Origin: Planctomycetota bacterium
Lineage (GTDB): Bacteria; Planctomycetota; UBA1135; UBA2386
Length of the DNA stretch: 10,817 nucleotides
Direction of reading: 5' to 3'
Assembly: GCA_003235605.1 (NCBI GenBank)
Contig: QJVU01000449.1
Span: 1-10,817, forward strand
A program made the position numbers and the translations under genes. The notes under the pieces are model-generated. The model worked only from the letters and a program-made list of their open reading frames with translations. It did not search any database and had not been told where the DNA came from. Shown here in pieces: positions 1 through 6,574 of the stretch (positions within the stretch are counted from its first letter, which is position 1; each line of letters starts with the position of its first letter).

Positions 1-503
1 TAGCGCATGGCGATGTAGGCAAGGCCGTCGGCCTCGCCGGTGGCGTAGACCGTGCATATCCCGGGGTGATCCAGACGGGCGGTGCCCTCGGCTTCGCGGC
101 GAAAGCGACGGAACTCGGGGCTGTCCTGTCGCAGGCCGGCGCCGGCGCTCAAGACCTTGAGGGCCACGTCTCGGCCCAGGCTCTCGTCCCGGGCAAGGTA
201 GACCACGGCCTGGCCGCCGCGTCCCAGCTCCCGTTGGATCCGGTAGCCCGCGAGGTATTCCCCGTCGGGATCCGGCGCGACGTCCTCGCCACCGGGGCCA
301 CCCTCGCCGGGCAGTGCCGTCCTGGTCTCGCCCTCGTCCTCGAGGCAGCCGAACTCCTCGGCGATGGCGTCCTCGAAGCCAGGGTGGCGGGCCTGGTACT
401 CCTCGAGCTTCCGGATCGCGCCTTGGGCGAGGTCCTGGCTGTACTCCTCGAGGAAGGCATCCCGGGCCGCGGTCTCGTCCCGCGGCGGCCCCGGCTCCGC
501 CAT
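1..503 (-). CDS. Serine/threonine protein kinase, N-terminal part (runs off the left edge)
   Basis: Reading from the ATG at 503, 167 codons are open to the window edge, so the gene is cut by the window. Residues 1-85 are an acidic extension, with a segment around 31-50 ([20 protein letters not shown]) of the kind seen ahead of planctomycete-type kinases. The kinase N-lobe starts near residue 87. It shows the glycine-rich loop [11 protein letters not shown] (94-104), the ATP-binding lysine in VALKVL (Lys116), the helix-C glutamate in FRREAE (about Glu137), then [14 protein letters not shown]. The catalytic loop and DFG lie outside. It starts 4 bp after the stop of the sigma factor gene, so the two are almost certainly co-transcribed and translationally coupled. 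The likely role is phosphorylation-based signalling connected to that sigma factor. Family assignment is firm; substrate and signal are unknown. Confidence 0.93.
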   Translation of the reverse strand, partial: MAEPGPPRDETAARDAFLEEYSQDLAQGAIRKLEEYQARHPGFEDAIAEEFGCLEDEGETRTALPGEGGPGGEDVAPDPDGEYLAGYRIQRELGRGGQAVVYLARDESLGRDVALKVLSAGAGLRQDSPEFRRFRREAEGTARLDHPGICTVYATGEADGLAYIAMR

Positions 504-507
504 GGCG

Positions 508-1146
508 TCACCTGGCATCGTGTGTTCCGCCACCACCTGACGTCTCGAGAATCTCCTGCAGCCTCGCCCGCGCCCGCAGGAACAATACGTTCGCGGTGTT
601 CTCACTGGGCAAACCCATGGCGGCGGCGATCTCCTTGTGGGAGAGCCCGCCGTGCACCCGCAGCAAGATCACCTCCCGGTATCGCGCGCCCATCTGCAGC
701 AGCGCCAGCTCCAGGCGCTCTTCCATCTCCTTGCCCTGGGCCACGACGCTTGCCGGATCCTCGTTGCCGGCGAACAGCGACTCGGACAGCCGGCTCTCCG
801 CGAGGTTCGCGAAGGCGCGCACGCGGCCTGCGCCGCGCTTCAGGGCGCTCTGGCGACGGCGCTGGTCACGGATGTTGTTCTCGACGCAGCGGGCCAGCCA
901 GCACACGAACGCGCCGTCGGTCTCGTGGTCGATCTGGCCCAGGCCCAGCAGCGCGTCCCGGAAGGTCTCCTGGACAATGTCCTCCTGGTCGGCGAACTGC
1001 CTTACGGTCTGACCGAGGCGCGCTGCCACCATGGCCCGCACCCTGGGCAGGTATCGTCGGAACAGGTCGTCGAGAATGCCCTTTTCACCCTGCTGGGCCT
1101 GCCGGATCTGCTGCTGTGTCAGGTTCAGGCGTGCATCGGCAGTCAT
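508..1146 (-). CDS. ECF-type RNA polymerase sigma factor (sigma-70 family)
   Basis: With the ATG at 1146 the protein has 212 residues, normal for an ECF factor of the kind paired with protein kinases. Region 2 is at about 20-98: the core-binding [10 protein letters not shown] motif (53-62) and the basic -10 recognition helix [19 protein letters not shown] (80-98). After a linker, region 4 spans about 145-200, with [23 protein letters not shown] and then a helix rich in Arg (RARARL) for -35 binding. A GTG at 1203 in the same frame would add 19 residues. I prefer 1146 because the extra stretch looks unlike sigma region 1/2 and would cover a possible promoter; neither start has a clear Shine-Dalgarno sequence. 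It redirects RNA polymerase to a target regulon, not identifiable here. No anti-sigma gene is seen; the coupled downstream kinase may supply control. Confidence 0.93.
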   Translation of the reverse strand: MTADARLNLTQQQIRQAQQGEKGILDDLFRRYLPRVRAMVAARLGQTVRQFADQEDIVQETFRDALLGLGQIDHETDGAFVCWLARCVENNIRDQRRRQSALKRGAGRVRAFANLAESRLSESLFAGNEDPASVVAQGKEMEERLELALLQMGARYREVILLRVHGGLSHKEIAAAMGLPSENTANVLFLRARARLQEILETSGGGGTHDAR

Positions 1147-1250
1147 GGCGAGGCGTGGGGAGGGAGAGCAAGCGGTCTCGGATTCTACGACGATGTCGGA
1201 CACTCGGCCACGTCGCCGTGTCGCTGGCTAGAATCCCGAGCCCAACGACG
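1147..1250. promoter_or_regulatory. Divergent promoter region between the sigma factor and the SGNH hydrolase
   Basis: This 104-base gap separates two divergent genes, so it must hold both promoters unless they lie in coding DNA. A sequence TAGAATCCCGAG lies on the plus strand at 1229-1240, and a near copy TAGAATCCGAG lies on the minus strand at 1187-1177. Each starts with TAGAAT, a good -10-like hexamer. No convincing TTGACA-type -35 was found 16-18 bases upstream of either one, so the promoters may belong to an alternative sigma factor, or the motif may bind a regulator. The plus-strand copy ends only 10 bases before the ATG at 1251, which is close for a -10. The similarity is visible; promoter function is inferred. 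Confidence 0.35.
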
Positions 1251-2363
1251 ATGCGAGACGACGAAGGCAAGCAGGGTGGCAAGGGCTGGACCCGCACCGG
1301 CAAGCGGCTGCTGCTTGTCGCTGGTTCCCTTTTGGTTGCCCTGGTCTTTGCCGAGATCCTGTTCCGGGTGCTGCGGCCGGAGCCCTACCGGCCGCCAACG
1401 CTCCTCATGGGCGATGGCACCACCGCGCCCCTGTCCGAGATGATCGCCCTGTACCGGGCATCGGCAGAGCGGTCAAAGATCGATGGTCCCGGGCCGCGAG
1501 CCTGGATCGCGCCCAACCTGCACCTGCGCCACTGCTACGACCGTCCGATCTGGGACTACTTCGACGCCGATGGCTGCGTCAGCGTGGACACCAATAGCCT
1601 CGGCTTCCGAGACCTGGAGTTCAGCGTGGAGAAGCCCCCGGGGGAGCTCCGCATTCTGGCCGTGGGGGATTCGTTCACGATCGGCAGCGGCGTACAGCTC
1701 AGAGACACCTGGCCCCAGATCCTGGAGGGCCTGCTCCAGCAGGATCGCAAGGGACCCGTCCAGGTGATCAATGGCGGCTTCGCAGCCGGATCCCACTGGC
1801 CCCCGGGGTACGTGGAATGGATCGAGTCCGACGGACTGGCGCTGCACCCCGAGATCGTGATCGTGGGGCTGTGCCTCAACGACCTGCACCACTCGATCCC
1901 GATGCTCGGATACCCGGTGGAGGATGCCGAGCTGAAACCATGGCTCGGGGGCGTGTCGGAACTCTTGTGGTACATCCAGAAGAGGTGGCGACAGAGCGAG
2001 CTGAAGGCGCGCAAGGTCGACTTCGCAGACGTGTTGCACCAGGTTCCGGAAGAGTGGAACAAGACCCAGGAGGCACTGTGCACGCTCAGGGACCTCTGTG
2101 CCAGGCACGATGTCCGCTTCATCGTGGCGATCCTGCCCATGGTCTCGCAGCTCGGCGCGCACTGCCCCTATGAAGGCCTGCATCGGCTGGTGTCGGCCTT
2201 CTGCACGAAGGAGAGGATCGAATGCGTGGACCTGCTGCCGAAGGTCCGCTACCGGGAAGAGACGGACCTTTGGGCCCACCCCACGGACCAACATCCCAAC
2301 CATGTCGCGAACAGACTGTTCGCCGAGGGGCTCCACGAATATCTCTCTGGAAAGCGCGACTGA
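1251..2363 (+). CDS. Membrane-anchored SGNH/GDSL-family hydrolase (possible glycan O-acyl esterase or transferase)
   Basis: The protein has 370 residues from the ATG at 1251. The same frame is open far upstream, but that part is antisense to the sigma factor and kinase genes. A basic N-terminus is followed by one membrane segment (about 19-40), so the rest should sit outside the cytoplasmic membrane. The catalytic domain has block I GDSFTIGSG (139-147, nucleophile Ser141), a block II-like glycine in VINGGF (172-177), block III LND (209-211, Asn210) and block V DQHPNH (346-351, Asp346/His348). These are the four SGNH signatures. Family members near polysaccharide genes often add or remove acyl groups on glycans; the substrate here is unknown. 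Codon use matches the neighbours. The next plus-strand gene starts 320 bases downstream, so co-transcription is possible but unproven. Confidence 0.85.
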   Translation: MRDDEGKQGGKGWTRTGKRLLLVAGSLLVALVFAEILFRVLRPEPYRPPTLLMGDGTTAPLSEMIALYRASAERSKIDGPGPRAWIAPNLHLRHCYDRPIWDYFDADGCVSVDTNSLGFRDLEFSVEKPPGELRILAVGDSFTIGSGVQLRDTWPQILEGLLQQDRKGPVQVINGGFAAGSHWPPGYVEWIESDGLALHPEIVIVGLCLNDLHHSIPMLGYPVEDAELKPWLGGVSELLWYIQKRWRQSELKARKVDFADVLHQVPEEWNKTQEALCTLRDLCARHDVRFIVAILPMVSQLGAHCPYEGLHRLVSAFCTKERIECVDLLPKVRYREETDLWAHPTDQHPNHVANRLFAEGLHEYLSGKRD

Positions 2364-2469
2364 GATCCCTGCGCACTGCCCTCTGGCGGTCCGTTCACCG
2401 CGCGATCCGTGCGTGCAGCACAGCCTGGCGATGTGCCGCGTGGCCGGCTGCCTGGACCGGAAGGGGTGG

Positions 2470-2496
2470 TAGCGGGAGCGTGTGCCTGCCCCGCTA
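2470..2496 (+). repeat. Inverted repeat TAGCGGG / CCCGCTA
   Basis: The arms TAGCGGG (2470-2476) and CCCGCTA (2490-2496) are perfect complements separated by 13 bases, giving a 7-bp stem. The position is about 107 bases after the SGNH hydrolase stop. It could mark a transcript end or an operator. There is no T-tract, and chance is possible in GC-rich DNA. Confidence 0.4.
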
Positions 2497-2582
2497 GAAA
2501 GTCGCGAATTCTTGGAGTCCGGCCTTCGTGTGTGTGGCGCCGGCCCCATCGAGAGATGACTGCTTCCGTTGTCGTGATCCCC

Positions 2583-2605
2583 GTCGAGTGCCTTGGCAAC
2601 TCGAC
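2583..2605 (+). repeat. Hairpin with arms GTCGAGTGCC and GGC-A-ACTCGAC
   Basis: GTCGAGT (2583-2589) pairs perfectly with ACTCGAC (2599-2605). The inner GCC/GGC adds three more pairs with a single bulged A (2598), leaving a two-base TT at the tip (effectively a CTTG tetraloop). The strong stem is 57 bases before the preferred lipoprotein start. It may act as an RNA structure in the leader of that gene or as an operator. Confidence 0.45.
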
Positions 2606-2616
2606 CTGGGTGACTG

Positions 2617-2638
2617 GACCCCAAGCGATTCTTGGGTC
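2617..2638 (+). repeat. Hairpin with arms GACCCCAAG and CTTGGGTC
   Basis: GACCCCAAG (2617-2625) and CTTGGGTC (2631-2638) form an 8-bp stem with one bulged C around the loop CGATT. It follows the preceding hairpin by 11 bases and ends three bases before an in-frame ATG at 2642, an alternative start of the lipoprotein. Two neighbouring stems of similar size, each with one bulge, suggest a leader structure; function is unknown. Confidence 0.45.
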
Positions 2639-2683
2639 ACAATGGTCAGTAAGGCGCGGCTCGGGGAGGGACCAGCAGCAGCA

Positions 2684-4399
2684 ATGCCCCCAGACCAGCA
2701 CCAGCGAGGTTCAGCCCAGCGTCCAGGCAACCAACGCCAGCCACGGCTACGCTCCCACACGCGCTACAGGGTCGATCGTGTGGCCCTGGGAGGGTTGTTC
2801 TGGCTTGCCCTGGGTGCGTGTAGTTCAGGCGGTGGTGGCTCCGGAAACGGCGGGATCGTCGATCCGATCGAGCTGAAGGTCGTCGTCGAGCAATCGAATC
2901 GTTGGCACACGTATTCTCCCGGCACGCCCTTCTCTGTGGATGTTCACGTCGAGGGAGATCCCCTGGAAGGTTCCGAGGTGGTGTGCTACTGGGTCGACGC
3001 CCACCGCCGGCCCATCAGCGGGGATATCCCGATAACGTCGACGGCAACCTCCGTCAGGAGCCCATCCACCCAGCCCGGTTTCTACGGACTCGAGTTCAGG
3101 TCCACCAACCCCAGGGTGGCCTTCGTGCCTCAACCGGCGGGTGTTCCGAGCAGCGTGGTCAGCTTCGCGGTCATCCCGTCGCCACCCACGGGCACCCCCG
3201 AGATCGATGAAGCATCGCCCTTCGGCCTCGTGCAGGGCGACTACGAGGACCCGTACCTGTTGTCCGGATCAGGACCCCGCGTGATCGGCGTGCACCTCAA
3301 GAGCATGACCTGGCACATGGAAGCCCGGAACTGGAAGGAGAGGATCTCCAACCGACGGTCCGCCGGCTACACCGAGATGCCGCTGATCAACGGAGAGCCC
3401 TGGCTCAGCGATGACGCGAAGGCGATTCCTGGTGCACAACTGGATGCGATCGGGGCCAAGTTCAAGACAGTGCTTGCCGAAGAGTCGTCGCTCGTGCCGC
3501 ACTGGCAGGCTGGCCTGGAGGAGAACGGCGAGGGCCGTCCATACGAGCAGCAGTACTACTTCGCCAACCTGGAGGCGAAGATCCTGCGCCTGCGCGCGGA
3601 GGTCGACCAGCTGAAGGCGAACGCTGAGTTCATCTACAGCACCACGGGACGCAATCTCGACGAATTCAAGCAGCTGTTCGCCAGCCGGGCCTTCGGCCTC
3701 TACTACGCCGGTCTGGCGCACGATCCGTACTGGTGGCCGGACTTCCCACCTCCCGAGGGATGGCTCGTCAATCAAGTCAAGGATCTGCGGAAGCTGCTGG
3801 ATGCGGCGGGTCGGACGAACCATTTCCTCTGGTTCGGGGAGATGGGGCTTCCCGTGCGCGGGCCCAACGACCCAGGAGCCTTCTTCGGCTACCCGGCAAC
3901 CCGGGACCAGGTCCCCGGCTCATCCCTCGATTACGCCGCCCGCTACCTGGTCAAGAGTCATGCGCTTGCGATCGCGAATGGCGTCAAGCGAATCTACTGG
4001 TACAACTACCAGAACCGTGGAAACCTGGTGGACTACGCGGAGCACCACTTCGGCCTGCGGACTTACGCCGAAGCGCCCGACGACCCCGGGCATCCGCTGC
4101 CAGCCTACGTCGCCTACATCAACATGCTGTCGCACCTGAAGGGCAGCGTGCTGGTCGCGAACCCACAGCCTGCGCCCAATGTCTTCGCATTCGAGTTTGC
4201 GGTCACGGGTACCTCGGAACGCCGGGTCCTCGCCTGGGTGTATCCCGAGGGCACGGTGAAGCTGCCGCTCTCGTCCCTCGCCGGTGGCTTGACCGCCGCG
4301 TCCGTGCAGTCGGTGGTGGACCTGTATGGCTCCCCGATCTCGGTGATCAGTGACAAACAGATCTCGTTGGAAGGGCAACCGATCTACATCCGGTTCTGA
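2684..4399 (+). CDS. Predicted surface lipoprotein, glycoside hydrolase-like (clan GH-A type barrel)
   Basis: From the ATG at 2684 the protein has 571 residues; the frame is open further up, with another ATG at 2642. A basic N-terminus leads to a hydrophobic stretch (about 33-45) ending in a lipobox LALGAC with Cys46, followed by a Gly/Ser linker, so it should be lipid-anchored. The 45 residues before the Cys are long for such a signal. Residues about 60-165 look like a beta-rich domain. About 195-480 resembles a TIM-barrel glycosidase: FLWFGEMG (381-388) offers Glu386 as nucleophile, and Glu279/Glu280 in LEEN are candidates for the acid/base, about 106 residues earlier, a spacing usual in clan GH-A. 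A C-terminal beta domain ends in LEGQPIYIRF. It may cut or trim the polymer made by this locus. Catalytic residues and substrate are inferred; it could also be an inactive binding protein. Its stop lies 6 bp from the stop of the convergent gene. Confidence 0.6.
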   Translation: MPPDQHQRGSAQRPGNQRQPRLRSHTRYRVDRVALGGLFWLALGACSSGGGGSGNGGIVDPIELKVVVEQSNRWHTYSPGTPFSVDVHVEGDPLEGSEVVCYWVDAHRRPISGDIPITSTATSVRSPSTQPGFYGLEFRSTNPRVAFVPQPAGVPSSVVSFAVIPSPPTGTPEIDEASPFGLVQGDYEDPYLLSGSGPRVIGVHLKSMTWHMEARNWKERISNRRSAGYTEMPLINGEPWLSDDAKAIPGAQLDAIGAKFKTVLAEESSLVPHWQAGLEENGEGRPYEQQYYFANLEAKILRLRAEVDQLKANAEFIYSTTGRNLDEFKQLFASRAFGLYYAGLAHDPYWWPDFPPPEGWLVNQVKDLRKLLDAAGRTNHFLWFGEMGLPVRGPNDPGAFFGYPATRDQVPGSSLDYAARYLVKSHALAIANGVKRIYWYNYQNRGNLVDYAEHHFGLRTYAEAPDDPGHPLPAYVAYINMLSHLKGSVLVANPQPAPNVFAFEFAVTGTSERRVLAWVYPEGTVKLPLSSLAGGLTAASVQSVVDLYGSPISVISDKQISLEGQPIYIRF

Positions 4400-4405
4400 G
4401 CTGTT

Positions 4406-5653
4406 TCACCGTCCGTTGCGGCCCAGCAATCGCCGCTCGAGGGCGTCTCGCACCCGGTGGTTCGCTTCGCCGTCCACGTAGGTGTGCAGTCGCCGTATGA
4501 CCGTGTTGCGGCGTTCCGCCTCCGCAGCAGGCCGTGCCGTGCCATTGGCGATGTCTGCGAGTGCTCCGAAGAGCTGATCTGAATCGCGACAAAGCGGCCC
4601 CACCGCGACTTCTTCAGGCTCGAAGATCATCGACCGGCACTCTGTCTTGAACTGCTCCAGATCGGGGACGTAGTACACGATCGGGCGGCCCAAAAGCATG
4701 AAGTCGAATATGAGCGAGGAGTAGTCACTGACCAGGGCCGAGGCGTACGGCAGGACATCGTACACATCGATGTCCTGTGACAGCTGCATTATGGTTGGGT
4801 GGTCAGGTCGGTACCGGGTTGCGTCCACAGGGTGGAATTTGATGATGAACACGGCATTGAGCGCCTCCAAGTGCTCGTGCAGTCTCTGCCAGTCGATGTT
4901 CAGGAACGGTTTGCCGTGATCTCGAAAAGTCGGCAGGTAGAGGAACACCTTCTTGCCGGCATCGAACCGTGCGAGGACTGCGGCGGGGCAGCGGTTGCGG
5001 CGTTCTGGCGAGTCGGGGTTCTCGAACAGCCGGTCGTTGCGGGGGAAACCCGTCACGACGACGGCGCGGGAGTCGACGTCGAAAGCCCGGGCCGTAACCG
5101 CTCGTGTCTCCTCCGAGGTCGCAATCAGGAGGTGCGGCCGGGCCACATGCCAGGGCATCATCATGCCGTAGAGAAGCCGAATACAGAGCGGACCGTGGAA
5201 AAGGCGGTAGTAGCGCGAACTCGGCGTGTCGATGTCCCGCTCGAACACCTTCAGCGGTACCCCGCTCCACAGGTTGACGCGCACTGCGCCTCGGGACAGC
5301 CAGTAGTTGACGTCCTTCACGAAGCAGTCAAACAGGAACACACCGGAGCGAAGGCAGCGGGCGATTCCGGCGGGTGACCAGATCCAGTGCGCCTCCAATC
5401 CCCGAGCGCGAAGCTGACGCACGATACGTCGCTGGCGGGAGATCCAGACAAACTGTACCGCTGTGTCACTGCGAGCAGTGCAGAATTCGAAGAAGGCCGC
5501 TGCGTTGTCAGCGAAGCGCTGACCGGACCATGATCCGAACACCCATAGGTCGAGCCGCCGCGGAACGAGACCGGAAAGGAAGTAGACTACGAACATCAGC
5601 GGCCGGAAGGCGAAGATCACGCCCAACACCACCGCTGTCCGCAACGTCCTCAT
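4406..5653 (-). CDS. TagF/TagB-like transferase (CDP-glycerol glycerophosphotransferase family)
   Basis: The 415-residue protein starts with a hydrophobic segment (about 7-29), probably for membrane association. The C-terminal half carries the family's nucleotide-binding landmarks: VVVTGFPRNDRLF (198-210), FLYLPTFRD (237-245), IIKFHP (270-275, His274) and LVSDYSSLIFDFMLLGRPIVYY (307-328). Known family members move a polyol phosphate from a CDP donor onto a growing wall polymer. The first conserved motif, normally WHG, reads NLWSGVPLK here (127-135), so the usual histidine is Ser130. The ATG overlaps the stop of the upstream nucleotidyltransferase gene by 4 bases (ATGA), showing translational coupling and suggesting that this enzyme uses that enzyme's CDP/CMP-activated product. 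The donor could be CMP-aminoethylphosphonate, CDP-choline-like or CDP-glycerol-like. The family is firm; the donor is inferred. Confidence 0.85.
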   Translation of the reverse strand: MRTLRTAVVLGVIFAFRPLMFVVYFLSGLVPRRLDLWVFGSWSGQRFADNAAAFFEFCTARSDTAVQFVWISRQRRIVRQLRARGLEAHWIWSPAGIARCLRSGVFLFDCFVKDVNYWLSRGAVRVNLWSGVPLKVFERDIDTPSSRYYRLFHGPLCIRLLYGMMMPWHVARPHLLIATSEETRAVTARAFDVDSRAVVVTGFPRNDRLFENPDSPERRNRCPAAVLARFDAGKKVFLYLPTFRDHGKPFLNIDWQRLHEHLEALNAVFIIKFHPVDATRYRPDHPTIMQLSQDIDVYDVLPYASALVSDYSSLIFDFMLLGRPIVYYVPDLEQFKTECRSMIFEPEEVAVGPLCRDSDQLFGALADIANGTARPAAEAERRNTVIRRLHTYVDGEANHRVRDALERRLLGRNGR

Positions 5654-6456
5654 CGCGTCCTACCGCCTTCGCGGGCCAGTATGGCCGGGAAAAGCCGGTC
5701 ACGGATCAGCTGGTAGTCCTTTGGCGTATCGCATTCGGAGTAGAGCAGGTCAGCTGGCGGCCGGCTGACGCCCATGCGGCGAGCGGAAAAACAGTACTGC
5801 CAGAGCTCCTCGTGCTCCGATCGTTCCCTGGCCCAACCGTATGCCTTGAGATCCGGCGGCCAACCCGCGAGCCACTCGGCTGCAGCGCGCAGGAAGTCGC
5901 GGTCAGAAGGGGCCACGTGGATGATGCCGAGGCTCTCCCCGAGCAGCGTCATGCCCGCAACCATCTCGAGTGGGAAACCCTTGCCGATCAGGCGAGGAGC
6001 ATCGGGTCCGTGCCCGTAGACGCGGACCTCCTCGTCGTCACCGGCCGTGTCCGGTGCGACGAAGAGCTGGCTGCCGCCGCACTGATCCACGATCCACTGC
6101 AGCATTGCCTCCTCGTAGACGATGTCAGCGTCCATGATCAGGAGTCCGTGGTCGGCCGGTATTGCGGCCATTCGCAGGGCGCACAGCAGGCTCAGGGTCG
6201 AGCCGGTCGCAGAGGTGTCGAACGGGTTGACCACCGTTTCCATGCCGGCAAGCCGTGGGCAGATGGCCTCGCCCTGTGCGCTGAGCACGACCACCACTCT
6301 CTCGACCCCGATCGACTGCAAGACCGTGACGTGGCGCTCGAGAAAGCTCGGGCCGGAGCCGTCAGCGGAAAGCGGCAGCAGGGCCTTCGGCACCGGGGTC
6401 TTTCCGAGGCGCCTGTTGACCCCCGCAGACATGATGATGGCCGTCAATGGTGGCAT
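5650..6456 (-). CDS. LicC/PntC-like nucleotidyltransferase (probable cytidylyltransferase)
   Basis: This 268-residue protein starts at the ATG at 6456, with GCGGAG about six bases upstream as a ribosome binding site. It has the sugar-nucleotidyltransferase fold signatures: AIIMSAGVNRRLG (6-18), PKALLPL (23-29), LLIMDADIVYE (105-115, metal-binding Asp109/Asp111) and a C-terminal ECDTPKDY (241-248, Asp243). The middle STLSLLCAL (86-94), the SEHEELWQ segment (213-220) and the ECDTPKDY end line up in order with the corresponding parts of LicC, the phosphocholine cytidylyltransferase. PntC enzymes, relatives of LicC, activate 2-aminoethylphosphonate with CTP. An AEP transaminase in the same locus makes AEP a good candidate substrate. 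It lacks the HxGH motif of TagD-type glycerol-phosphate cytidylyltransferases. A phosphocholine or sugar-phosphate substrate cannot be excluded. It overlaps the downstream transferase gene by 4 bases. Confidence 0.8.
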   Translation of the reverse strand: MPPLTAIIMSAGVNRRLGKTPVPKALLPLSADGSGPSFLERHVTVLQSIGVERVVVVLSAQGEAICPRLAGMETVVNPFDTSATGSTLSLLCALRMAAIPADHGLLIMDADIVYEEAMLQWIVDQCGGSQLFVAPDTAGDDEEVRVYGHGPDAPRLIGKGFPLEMVAGMTLLGESLGIIHVAPSDRDFLRAAAEWLAGWPPDLKAYGWARERSEHEELWQYCFSARRMGVSRPPADLLYSECDTPKDYQLIRDRLFPAILAREGGRTR

Positions 6457-6505
6457 GATGCTCCGCTAGAGCCGTCGTGATCTCCCCGAGTTGATCGTCC
6501 CAACC

Positions 6506-6550
6506 TCACGCGTGACAGGTGGACTCCACAGGTCTACCACAAGCGTGTGG
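6506..6550. repeat. Cluster of short palindromes between two minus-strand genes
   Basis: The 118-base gap between the membrane protein gene and the nucleotidyltransferase gene holds a perfect 10-base palindrome TCACGCGTGA (6506-6515), a small hairpin GTGG-ACT-CCAC (6519-6529) and a perfect 5-bp stem with tetraloop, CCACA-AGCG-TGTGG (6537-6550). No T-run follows on the minus strand. They may be an operator, an RNA processing site or chance. Confidence 0.3.
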
Positions 6551-6574
6551 GCCGGTTCGAGGAAGAACATTGGC

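Larger units (their letters stand above)
2364..2683. other. Intergenic stretch with three hairpins, no convincing gene
   Basis: No reading frame here looks like a protein. The only short plus-strand frame that starts and stops inside (2431-2472, 13 codons) has no recognisable features. The stretch carries three inverted repeats, listed separately, at 2470-2496, 2583-2605 and 2617-2638. I found no run of T after any of them, so they do not look like classical intrinsic terminators. A GGGAGGG tract at about 2665-2671 lies 12 bases ahead of the ATG at 2684, a slightly distant Shine-Dalgarno candidate. No good -35/-10 pair was found; TTGGCA at 2593-2598 resembles a -35 but has no matching -10. 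Confidence 0.5.

Noticed and set aside
66..1250. Upstream extension of the SGNH hydrolase frame
   Set aside because: It is antisense to the kinase and sigma factor genes, is a low-complexity Arg/Pro/Ala-rich translation, and the SGNH protein has a natural start with a membrane anchor at 1251.
1473..2624. Long minus-strand frame opposite the SGNH gene
   Set aside because: Shadow of a real gene in GC-rich DNA; no domain or motif, while the plus strand shows a full SGNH domain.
5650..6456. TagD-type glycerol-3-phosphate cytidylyltransferase
   Set aside because: Considered because of the TagF-like neighbour, but it lacks the HxGH motif and has the SAG...RLG and PKALLP signatures of the LicC-type fold.
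5374..6480. Long plus-strand frame opposite the TagF-like and nucleotidyltransferase genes
   Set aside because: Covers parts of two real genes with clear motifs on the other strand; its own translation has no recognisable features.
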